Assembly (NCBI GenBank): GCA_036936605.1
Contig: JAUPFV010000005.1
Span: forward strand, 7,276,345 to 7,340,344
DNA from: Limnanthes douglasii subsp. nivea
Taxonomy: Eukaryota > Streptophyta > Magnoliopsida > Brassicales > Limnanthaceae
DNA length: 64,000 bases
Reading direction: 5' to 3'
Positions 54,748 through 64,000 of the stretch are shown one piece after another. The notes under the pieces were generated by a model. That model saw only the letters and a program-made list of their open reading frames with translations, did no database searches and was not told where the DNA came from. Position 1 is the first letter of the stretch. The number at the start of each line of letters is the position of its first letter. The translations under genes were made by a program, and so were the position numbers.

Positions 54748-56480
54748 GTGTCAATAATTTTATACCATTGTATTTTGTCATAAGCACGATAATTATAGAT
54801 GCTGTGACTTTGGATCAAAATAGTAGTCGTCACATTTTGGTCAAAGTTGGTACTTTAATATATGTTTTATTATTAGACCAAATTTCTATAATTGTAACGT
54901 AGAATGTCACTCTGGTGAGTTAAATAACACTTGTCATCCATCTCTTTCCTGAGGGCCTTACTAAAAACACATAAATTTGGGATCTGTGGTAAGATAAAGT
55001 TTCTTTATTTATATCTTATTTTCTATTTTGTTATATGTTGTAAACATTTATTGTATATAATCTTATAATTATGTTATTCTTAATGGTCTAACCATGCTTC
55101 ATCAAACCAAAATTAATCCAACAATCTTCGTGATCTATTTTATGGTATTGTTGGCATATTAAAGGGAATCTACGTTGAAGATTGTTCTATACACTAAGGC
55201 TGAGAGTGAGAAGAGGATGAAGAAAGAGCTTAAAGCTGGCTGAGAGAGGAAAATGTTGATAAAACTTAAACTGCAGTCTTATGCTGAAGATCTAAGGAAC
55301 AAATGTTTTTCATTTTCTTCATTGGGGAATGCATTGTTACATGCAATGAGAGCTTCTCGGCTAGCTGCCAATATAGAAATTTTTTGCATAATGTAATTGT
55401 TGTGCACGGTAGAGTTCGATCGACTTGTAAAAAGAAAATTAATGTTTGTGACACTTCAGTTACGGCTGTTGTCCTTTATTTACAAAGTTCTTATGGTTAC
55501 CAACACAAAAGCCGAGTTTGTCAAGTTAAAACTGCATAAAAAATTGGATGCCAAGGTATAATTTGAGGTTGCCAAGTCAAACGTGCATAACCAATTGTAT
55601 GTCATAACGACAAAGTATAACTCTGCATCTACTTATTGAACGTAACACTGAGGATGTCATTTCTTAGCGGAATTCTCTAATCGTTACCATTGAAGAGGTT
55701 ATTATTAAAAAACGTTCTAGGTTAGTTCTAGACTTTCATAAGGGTTATCTAAAGCTTGACTTGGATCATTTCAGGTGTAATATATATGAGGTTGAATGGT
55801 CGAATGACCTTGATTGGAGGATAAATATCCTAATTATCTTTATTTGGTGACAGGTTGGACTAAAAACGGTAAACGTATTTGTGACATTCTTGAGGAAATT
55901 GAGAATAAGAAGATTTGAGACCAATAAGAAACTAAGTATGCAAAATATGGTGAAGGAAATAATGTTGATAAAAATGTTGCAGAGACTAGTGGTGTTTATG
56001 TTACTGATGTTAGAGATGAAAATATTGAAGGTATTAATGTCCAAGCAACTTTTAATGTTCCAGCCAAAGATATCACTATTTCTTAGAGTAGTGTACAAAC
56101 TTGATTTTTGCCACTCTTTATGTTTGTAAATGTTGAAAGCATTGTTGTACTTTTCTACTTATATTATTTCTTGTTTCTATGATTACTCTATCTTTTTGGA
56201 TGAATATTTTGTGTTTTGAATAAAAAAAGTAATGCATTTTGGACAAATCATGAATATTTTTGTGAATACGAATAAGTGCATAAAAGGAAAGAAGTTTTCG
56301 ATCTCTTTATGAGCTTTTGGAGTGAAATAATGTATTCATATACTAAACGTCATTTAAAAAATAGTCAAACTCAAATGAAACTTGAGTTTAAAGATTGTCC
56401 TCAATGAATCAAATAAGAAGAAACCTATTGGTTAATTTAGTATAGTGATAAGTTTGTCATATGAAAAACTAACAAATGTT
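54748..56480. other. No recognisable gene
   Basis: AT-rich sequence with short open frames on both strands (for example 55303-55539 and 55766-56098) that match no family I know. It may include the decayed N-terminal part of the MULE/FAR1-type sequence that follows. Confidence 0.4.
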
Positions 56481-56516
56481 ATATTTTAAAAACACAACCA
56501 CTAATCGGATGGAGAT

Positions 56517-56777
56517 ATGTTGTTCAACGAAATCAAAGATAACGTCTCAAATATTACTTTAGAAATTATTTTTAACTCTTTAAAAAGTACTGACAATATT
56601 GAAGTAAATGTCAAAATTTGCGCTTGTGAGCTCCAAGCTACGCACGGTTTACCATGTTGGCACAAGATGCACGAGTTATTAAAAAATGAAATTGCGTTAA
56701 CTTTATATTATTTTGACAATCATTGGAAAATGTTAGATATAATTTTACGTATAAATCTACGAAGAACGAGCTCTTAA
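56517..56777 (+). pseudogene. MULE / FAR1-type transposase fragment with SWIM motif
   Basis: The 86-codon frame contains CACELQATHGLPCWHKMHEL, matching the SWIM zinc-finger layout C-x-C-xn-C-x-H and the HGLPC-x-H consensus of plant MULE transposases and their FAR1/FHY3-type relatives. Only this C-terminal piece is visible; the DDE core was not found upstream. It is a decayed scrap rather than a regulatory gene. Confidence 0.6.
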
Positions 56778-57229
56778 AACAAAAATTGGATAAACTTATT
56801 CAATCATCATAGACAAGATGAAGGTTGTATAGACCATATTTATAAGAAGTGATCTGAAATAATTTATCTCGAAACTTTTACACTTGTGGAGCCTATAAAG
56901 AAAGAGAAATACCCCAGCAATCTATCAATCAAACGTAAACTATCAGGTACGTCTTCCACACACAAAAAATTGCATCTCGTACACGGGCTAAGATTAGAAA
57001 AAAAATAAGTGTATCTTCATGAGGTGCAATGTTTAGAGCATCGATCAAACTGCGAAGAGAAAGTCCAACTTTGTTGGTTTGTTTTGAAATACCGACACAA
57101 ACTAGTGGAGTTATTTGTTATAGTGAATATTGTCTAGGTGCAACTTCTATAAAACGAGTCAAAGTATGGAGAGAGAGGGTAACTTCGTCTGTTATTTTTT
57201 ATATACCGATACAAGAAAATAAAAATGAT

Positions 57230-57430
57230 GAGTCATGATGGATGCAAGATCAATATAAAATGAAATTCTTTAGATGATAGATGCAAGATAAGTTGCTAGA
57301 TGTGAGCCAATGTAAAATAATTTTTAGACAATAAATGCGAGACCATGGAATAGATGCGAAATCGGTGTAATATATAATTTTTAGATGATAGATACAGAAC
57401 TAAAGAGTTAGATGCGAGCAAGAGTTAACT
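57230..57430. repeat. Degenerate tandem repeat, GATGATAGATGCAAGA-type
   Basis: Four to five diverged units such as TTTTTAGATGATAGATAC and AGATGCAAGATAAGTTGC, each about 45-60 bp, follow one another. No function is assigned. Confidence 0.45.
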
Positions 57431-58256
57431 GGTTTCGCAAAAAAAACATTCAGAAAATATCATTCATTGATTTGATTTTTCTCGTCTTGAAAAACAAAAT
57501 AGATGATATTTTCGAATTGTTTTTCAAATAACTATTTAAAAAATATGAATTTTGAAAACTTAAACTAAAAAAAACGGTGTTTAATAATTCTATATAAAAA
57601 ACACATTTTAGATGAAAAATATATTACAAATTTTGAATATCAAATTGTCATATCGTTTCGGATGGGATATTAGAAACTCACCTTAAAAAGATAATAAACT
57701 TTGGTTGATAATTAAATTTGAAACGACAATATTTACTACGATTGGATAGGTCGATGCCAACCATAATTTCTTTGCACCAACCATGATTGAAATAAATGGT
57801 AAATTGACGATGCAGAAGGACCTAGTACTAAAACAGAATTGTATTTGTTGGTCTTTTCTTAATCTTATAGTATTTGTTTATAGTAATGAGCTGTTCCCAA
57901 TAATTCAGGAAAACAACCACAAATGTTTCTGAACAACCCATGGCAAAATAATGTCAACCGACCACTTCATCCGGTTCAGATATAAGAATATTATGTTAAG
58001 ATTCTGGTTTTAGATATATAGCAGAAAATCTATAAATTTTATAACTGAAAGTTTTCATTTATTCTAAATTTAAATTATATTAAGTATGAATAATAGTTAT
58101 TCAATTGATAAAAATAATCAAATTTTTATAATTTTGATTCAACCTATTGAATAACTATATTAAACGGGCGTGAATTAAATTAAAGGATAAAAAGGGATAA
58201 CAACCAAATTGTCGATCTTATAATCAAATGACAAACAACAAAAGAATCAATCTAAC
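57431..58256. other. No feature; AT-rich
   Basis: No conserved frame, repeat or terminal motif was recognised in this interval. Confidence 0.4.
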
Positions 58257-59447
58257 ATGGTGTGTTATGGATGCGGTAAGGATGGTCATTGTAAGATTAT
58301 GTCGTGCGAGAGTACAAAAACAGTAAACTAATGTGATTCAAGACACAAGAAGTAGATAGTGCATTGTATATGGATGAATTAGTGTTATAATACGAAGAAA
58401 AAGTGAAACCGAGTAATCTTGAACCCTTTGCAAGACATGTTAGAATTTTGTACTTGGACAGCAGAGCAAACAATCCTATGACAGGTAACAAATCATTCTT
58501 TCTTGACTTGAATGAACGAGTTATAGGATCAAGAGTGAAGATAGTTGATAGATGAAGGATTATGTTTTTTTGCAGGTCTGGTGAGCAAAGGTCATTGAAG
58601 GACATATATTATTTACTTGATCTTAAACACAACATTTTAAGCCTTGGGCAAGCTACAGAAAATGGATGTGAAGTGCGAATAAAGGAGGATTATTTGACAT
58701 TTCTCAATCTATATGGAATGGTGTTGGTTCGCGTAACGAGAAATTCCAATCGACTTTACAAGGAAATGATGAAGACAATGAGTGCCTTGTGCTTAGAGGT
58801 TAAAATCGGTGAGAATTGGAAGTGACATCAAAGGCTTGGTCATGTGAATTTCAGGACTTTGAAATTGATGGAAGATAGGTATGTTAAAGATTAGAGTAGA
58901 AATCGAAGCTTGTGAGTCTTGTATGGCCTGAAAACAAACACACTACTCGTTTTCGACAAAAAAAAGGTACAACGCCTCACGAGCTCTCGAACTCGTGCAC
59001 GAGGACCTGTGTGGTCTGATATCACCATTGACACTTTCTCAGAACAGCTACGTATTCGTTTTTATTGATGATTATTTGAGATATATTTGGAGCATACTTA
59101 TGAAGGAGAAGATCAAAGCATTTGAGGGTTTTAAACGCTCTACGGTCACGGTTGAGAAGCCAACCAGGCAAGGAATTAAAATGTTTGGAACTGATCGAGG
59201 ATGGGATTTTACATCGATTAAGCTCATTATATTCTTTGAAGAGAGTGGATTCACAAAGCACTAGACTTCTCCCTACACACCGCAACAAAACGGAGTTGTA
59301 AAGAGGCGAAACAAGACTTTGATGGAGATTACCATAAGTATGTTGAAAGGTATGATACTTCTAAATTACTTGTGGGGATACGCGGTACGACACTCGACTT
59401 ATCTCATCAATTGATTTTCCACTTATCCTTTGGAAGATCAAATACCA
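58257..59447 (+). pseudogene. Ty1/copia fragment: zinc knuckle, protease and integrase N-terminal part
   Basis: In order on the plus strand: knuckle CYGCGKDGHCKIMSC (one residue longer than the standard CX2CX4HX4C), protease region LYLDSRANNPMTGNKS (catalytic DSGA changed to DSRA), the GAG-pre-integrase motif (YYLLDLKHNILSLGQATENG, HQRLGHVNFRTLKLM) and the integrase core. Integrase retains the first Asp (VHEDLCG) and second Asp (FGTDRGWDF), but the Glu of NGVVERRN is Lys (NGVVKRRN). Several stops occur. It is interrupted at 59447 by the opposite-strand copia element and its continuation is not in the window. Confidence 0.85.
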
Positions 59448-59625
59448 TGTTAAAAAACAAAGAGAGAAGTAGCCGCAGGAGGCGGCTAGGGTTTTGTGTT
59501 TATTAGAAATTGTTCCCTTTTGTATTGAACTGTTTTTTTTATAATGCAAACCCAAGTAAGGCTCTCAATATATAGAGAACTTAGAGGCCTATACAAGGAA
59601 ACTTAATACACTGAATATTCTAACA
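59448..59625 (-). repeat. 3' LTR of copia element 3
   Basis: 178 bp, plus-strand ends TGTTAAAAAACAAAG and GAATATTCTAACA, directly followed by the purine-tract complement CTCTCCCTCAAGTTG. Confidence 0.85.
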
Positions 59626-61070
59626 CTCTCCCTCAAGTTGTGTAGTGGGATCACCAATACCCAACTTGGATAAAACTGATTTGAATGTTCTTGCAACAAC
59701 CGCTTTTGTCAGGATGTCTGCCAGTTGGTCTTCGGATCTAACAAACGGAAGTTCGACTGTCCCATCTTCAATCTTTTCTTTTATGAAGTGCCTATCTATT
59801 TCAACGTGCTTTGTTCTATCGTGTTGTACCGGGTTCTCTGAAATCTTAATCGCAACTTTATTATCGAACATTAACTGAGTTGGACACTTCAGGAGGGATC
59901 TGATTTCTTTCATTATCTTCTTTAACCAAAGTATCTCGGTAATCCCCTTAACGATTCCTCTAAATTCTGATTCGGCACTTGACAGTGAAACTACTTTCTG
60001 TTTCTTAGTCCTCCAAGTCACCAAGTTACCTCCAAGAAGAGTAAAGTAGCCAGTAGTTGATCGTTTGTCGTTAGGATTCCCTCCCCAATCAGCATCTGTG
60101 AATACTTCAACATCAAGGTGTCCATTTTTCTTAAAAATTATGCCTCTTCGTGGTGTGTCTTTGAGATATCGAATAATCCTAATTACTGCCTCCATATGGT
60201 GTTCCTGAGGATGATGCATGAACTGGCTAACTACACCCACCGCGTATGTAATGTCGGGTTGAGTGTGAGCCAGGTAAATCAATTTTTCCACCAACCTTTG
60301 GTACCTTTCTTTACTCGCTGGTCTGGCCCCTTCAATTATCTTTAGTTTGTGATTCACAACCATAGAAGTGTCATTTCATTTGTAATCCACCATGCCAACT
60401 TCAGCTAATAAATCCAATATATATTTCCGTTGGGAGATATAAATCCCTCCTCTTGACCTAAGAACTTCGATTCTTAGAAAATACTTCAATCCCCCAAGGT
60501 CAATCATTTCAAACTCCTTGAAGAGGTTTTTCCTAAGAGAGCTAATTTCTTCTTCGTCATTCCCCGTTATAATCATATCGTCGACATATATTATAAGACA
60601 AGTGACTAATTCTCCTCTCTTTTTGTAAAACAAGGTATGATCCCCATTACTCTGTTTGTAGCTATACTGCTTCATTATTATTGTAAATCTCCCAAACCAA
60701 GCACGAGGAGACTGTTTGAGCCCATATAATGCCTTTTTGAGTTTACATACCTCATTTTCTTGAAAACCATCAAAGAACCCTGGTGGGGGTTCCATATATA
60801 CTTCTTCTTCCAAGTCTCCATGTAAGAAAGCATTCTTTCAATCAAATTGATGAAGAGGCCAATCTTTATTCGCGGCTATTGAAAGTAAAACTCCGATAGT
60901 GTCAATCTTTGCAACTAGAGAGAACGTTTCAGAGTAGTCTATGCCATATGTTTGTGTATATCCTTTGGCAACCAATCGCCTTGTGTCGCTCAATGGTGCC
61001 ATCGGATTTATATTTTATATTAAACACCCATCTACACCCGACTGCTTTCTTCCCTTGTGGTAACACACAA
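59620..61070 (-). pseudogene. Reverse transcriptase and RNase H of copia element 3
   Basis: From the right: GCRWVFNIKYKSDGTIERHK, KARLVAKGYTQTYGIDYSE, NAFLHGDLEEEVYMEPP, ALYGLKQSPRAWFGRF and the catalytic box LIIYVDDMIITGND (about 60590). Then YISQRKYILDLLAEVGM and RNase H with EVFTDADWGGNPNDKRST, SLSSAESEFRGIVKG, LMFDNKVAIKI and the end QLADILTKAV. The last 247 codons are uninterrupted. Upstream, single stops occur after MVDYK (60364) and QFD (about 60840). The catalytic Asp pairs of RT and the D-E-D of RNase H are intact, so this is the best conserved enzyme in the window. Confidence 0.9.
59626..59640 (-). promoter_or_regulatory. Polypurine tract of copia element 3
   Basis: The minus strand reads CAACTTGAGGGAGAG immediately before the LTR start TGTTAGAATATTC, the standard plus-strand primer arrangement. 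Confidence 0.8.
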
Positions 61071-61075
61071 TTCTC

Positions 61076-62757
61076 TCATGTACGATTTCTTTTTAGAGCT
61101 TCCATTTCAGTATTCATTGCCTCATGACATTCAGTCATCTTCTTAGCTTCTTGAGCTATTTTAAGGATTTGTTCAGAGAGAATAGTAGCTGAAAACGCCT
61201 TTTCAATCTTCGTCATTCCTTTCTTGTTCGTTTTTACCGGATATGTAGAAGCACGAGAAACGTGTTCCGGTGAATACCGGTCAGGAGGAACCCCTCTATT
61301 TTTTCTTGGGGGAAGAACTAGAGTTTGAGTTTCAACAAATGAACTTCTTGAAATGTCATGGTCAGTAGGATTTTGTGAGTTATGACATTGTAAATTGTAT
61401 ACCTCTTGATGGATATTTTCTTCGGCTGATTCGCTGGTAGTATCCATGGCATTTATTTCTTGTTGGACATTGTCTTCGGGAGAATCATTGGTGGTAAGAA
61501 CTGCCTCTTCAGTCTCCTTTATGTTGGAAGAGGCGTGTTCGGTGGCTCCATCTATCGACTCTTTCGGCACATCCTCAAAGTAACTTTCATATAGCAACCA
61601 GTCGAGTGATTCACTTACTTTCTCCCCCTGAGCACGAGATTGGTGATAATAAAAAATAATCTGATTCTAAGAAGTCATAGTCCATGGTAACATGGATTCG
61701 ACGAGTAACCGGATTCTAACACCGATAGCCCATTTGATGGACACCATACCCAACGAATACACACTTTTCAGCGCACGGATTAAGTTTGTTTCGACTAGTT
61801 TTAGGGATATGAACAAACACCGAACAACCAAAGACACGAGGTGCTAAGGTCATAAGAGATGGAATTGTAACTTGGGTGGCAAACACTTGTAATGGAGTTT
61901 TATTTCCTAGACATCGGGTTGGTAGACTATTTGCAAGATACGTGGTTGTAGCAAGAGCTTCTGGCAAAAGAGAATGAGGAACTCTAGATTCAATCATAAT
62001 AACACGAGTTTTTTTAAGTAAAGTACGATTTTTTCGTTCTGAAGTACCATTTTGTTAAGGTGTGTTTGGACAAGTGGTTTGATGGATAAGACCATTTGTT
62101 TTGAAAAAATTATGCATTGTTTGGTTGACAAACTCTGTTCCATTATGAGAACGGAGAATCCGTATTTTTTTCTCAAATTGAGTCAAAATCATTTTGTAAA
62201 AACAAACAAATATTTCTTGTACTTCCGATTTATGTTTCATGAAGTATATCCAAGTCATTCTTGAGAAATCATCCACAACTAAAACAAAGTATCTCATTTG
62301 ATTGTTAGTGTAATTTGGTGCAAGACCCCAAACATCAGAATGGATTAGCAAAAAAACATAATCAACTCTAGTATTACTTTGATTAAATGAGACCCTACGA
62401 TTTTATGCAAGAATGCAGGTTTCACATTTCTCATGAATGGTATTATTCAAAAAGACTAGGAAACAAACTTTTAAGATAGCTAAAAGAAGGATGACCAAGT
62501 CGTCGGTGCCATAACCAAAGTTTCCTTTCGGTTGTTCCGTAAGCAAGCATGGCATGTCCCTTATGAACTACCTCATCAACATAATAGAGACCTCTTTGTT
62601 CAGTACCACGCCCAATGATCTCCTTCGTACGAATGTCCTGTAAAATGCAAAAAAATGGATACATAAGAACCACACAGTTGAGTTGTTTTGTCACTTGACA
62701 AACAGATAATAACTTTAAGGATAGTGAAGGAATGTATAGGAAGTTTTTAATTTCCAT
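61076..62757 (-). pseudogene. Integrase region of copia element 3
   Basis: The GAG-pre-integrase part (62757-62443) has LKLLSVCQVTKQLNCVV and LWLWHRRLGHPSFSYL. The integrase core (62351-62055) has LIHSDVWGLAPN and VVDDFSRMTWIYFMKHKSEV. RILRSHNGTEF has His where the second catalytic Asp (SDNG) is expected. After a stop in place of the first Gln of PQQNG, the frame continues with the catalytic Glu in TSERKNRTLL, then PEALATTTYLANSLPTRCL and the linker to RT (61597-61076, acidic and Asn/Glu-rich with RYSPEHVSRAST). The His substitution would be expected to inactivate integrase. Confidence 0.85.
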
Positions 62758-62879
62758 TTTTTCCGAAAAAATAATTGAACCTCCCCCTTTGACTTCACAA
62801 ATTTATCCACTAGCAGTCTTAATATGGGACTTCTTTAGAGATGACATGTCACCAAAGTCTTTAGGATCATAAGACATGG

Positions 62880-63983
62880 TGTCTGTAGCCCCGCAATCAA
62901 AGATCCAATTCATTTATTTCTCAAACTCTTTACCTCCAAGTTTTTCATAGGATTTCGCCGCCGATCCTCCAAAACCAGTGCCACTTCCTTGCTCAATTTT
63001 AGTCGGATCTTCACTGCCACTTGTAGACGAAGCCCGTTTGACATTAGATCTGAAACACTGGTTATTTTTCTACTTATGACCGTCCTCCCACCATTCAGGA
63101 TAGCCAACCAGCTGGAAACATGTCTCTTTAGTGTGTATCTTCATCCCATAATGAGTGCAATACAACTTAGATTTATCTTCTTTCTCTTTGGATCAGAATT
63201 TAAACCTCTGTGCAGAATCTTTAGCAGCCAAACCCATTCTAATTTCAATCGAGTCACTATCAGAAGAACTTGATTTTAGTATATTAAGCCTGGCCACTTC
63301 CCTTCGTATTGTAGCATATGATGTTTCCACGGAACGAAGAGGATCCTTTTTCAGGATATCTCTCTTGACTGGTTCCAGCTTGTCATTAATTGCCATTTGC
63401 AATTGATAGAGTCTTTGTTCTTGAGTCTTCTTATTGTAGATCTGAATGTCTTCTGGGTCTTTCATAGGGTTCGGATCTCGCCTATCTATAGACATCCAGA
63501 TGTTCTGCAGTTTGTTCCACGAGTCTTCTAGTGTATCAGACCATTGCCTTAATGAATTAGCCCTCTTATGAAGGTCAAATACATGTAACGAATCTGTACC
63601 AGAACCGTATGTGGTGGCTAACCCATCCCAGAGGTTGCAGTGGGATATTGTGAGACATTATTCACCAAGATGGATTCAAGATTTTGGATAATCCATGTGA
63701 AAACACATTGATCATCTTGTTCCCACCTTGTATATGTGTTGTCAGTTTTGGATGGAGGTGTCGGCTCCCCTGTAATGTGAGAACCTCTCCCCCTTCCCCC
63801 AATTTCTTTCTTCATCATGTTTGCCCATAGGGCATAGCTGTCACCACCGAGTTTAATCCCTAGGGATAAATTCATGGGGTTAGTTGTTTGTTGTTATGTT
63901 CCGAGACCATTTCTCAGAATGGCAGCAATCTGCATTGTTAATTCATCAGGGATTTGACTCACCACGACTTCATTGCCAGCCAT
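62880..63983 (-). pseudogene. Gag of copia element 3
   Basis: Starts MAGNEVVVSQIPDEL at 63983, with one in-frame stop after NGLGT. It continues SYALWANMMKKEIGGRGRG, WEQDDQCVFTWIIQNLESI and RRDPNPMKDPEDIQIYNKKT, as in plant copia Gag proteins of the retrotran_gag type. A knuckle-like motif near 63160 reads CTHYGMKIHTKETC, in which the second Cys is replaced by Tyr. Gag forms the particle that packages element RNA. Confidence 0.8.
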
Positions 63984-64000
63984 CTTTGTTGAGGATGTTC

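Larger units (their letters stand above)
59448..64000 (-). mobile_element. Ty1/copia element 3, runs off the window end
   Basis: The 3' LTR (59448-59625), a polypurine tract (minus strand CAACTTGAGGGAGAG) and a gag-pol frame up to the gag start at 63983 are present; the 5' LTR lies beyond 64000. TACCA (59443-59447) is the left candidate target duplication. Nearly all of pol lies in one long frame with isolated nonsense codons rather than many indels, so it is younger than the copia at 58257. Confidence 0.9.

Noticed and set aside
44538..54752. Target-site duplication for Tat element C
   Set aside because: The flanking 5-mers (TCTAG and GTGTC) differ, so no duplication is claimed.
56517..56777. 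Functional FAR1/FHY3 transcription factor
   Set aside because: Only the SWIM segment is present, with no DNA-binding or DDE core. A transposase scrap is the simpler reading.
1..64000. CRISPR array, phage, defence island or other prokaryotic system
   Set aside because: No regularly spaced repeat-spacer array was found and all recognisable proteins are plant transposon or plant transporter sequences. The regular repeats seen are TRIM units and minisatellites.

Overview
The window is nuclear DNA of a flowering plant, most likely a eudicot. It is AT-rich and made almost entirely of layered transposable elements with plant-type architecture: Tat-lineage Ty3 elements, L1-type LINE, Ty1/copia, TRIM-like short LTR elements, hAT-type DNA elements and a MULE/FAR1 scrap. 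The only recognisable host gene is a broken NRT1/PTR (NPF) transporter. No rRNA, tRNA, CRISPR or prokaryotic operon was seen, and I do not claim a species or family.

Layout. 1-6529: no intact gene. It holds a foldback/MITE-like element (1424-1842), a decayed minus-strand repetitive coding remnant (about 2.0-4.1 kb) and degenerate minisatellites. 6530-9713: a short LTR element amplified in tandem as LTR-internal-LTR-internal-LTR-internal-LTR with a 560-561 bp period. Its first LTR is interrupted by a second, internally deleted LTR element (6567-7812) with a perfect 5-bp target duplication. 9714-11450: minus-strand Ty1/copia remains in which one LTR is shared by a gag stub and a pol remnant. 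11455-12949: NPF pseudogene, plus strand, its 5' half replaced by copia sequence. 13115-19047: a nearly complete but decayed minus-strand L1-type LINE bounded by a 12-bp target duplication, lying just 3' of the NPF gene.

20063-54747 is the most complex part. A 3.1-kb hAT-type element (20063-23192) is followed by an unrecognised stretch and then Tat-lineage Ty3 elements, all with pol on the minus strand. Each Tat copy also carries a long gene on the opposite (plus) strand between pol and the 3' LTR. About 9.4 kb (21125-30594) recurs nearly unchanged at 39365-48787. The first copy is cut by another Tat element (30605-39364, gag-truncated). The second continues into a full-length decayed Tat element (44543-54747) with two LTRs of about 370 bp. 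The antisense genes have their own TATA-like leader, a positionally conserved GT-AG intron and an acidic coiled-coil tail.

54748-58256: old unrecognised DNA with a MULE/FAR1-type SWIM scrap. 58257-59447: plus-strand copia fragment. 59448-64000: minus-strand copia element, inserted into the former, running off the window end.

Functionally, no complete host gene could be supported. The elements are mostly nonautonomous or broken by nonsense codons and frameshifts. The least disrupted reading frames are the antisense gene of the 30.6-39.4 kb Tat element and the RT-RNase H of the last copia element. The features most worth a second look are the antisense intron-containing Tat gene, the large duplication with its unusual junction, and the tandem TRIM array.
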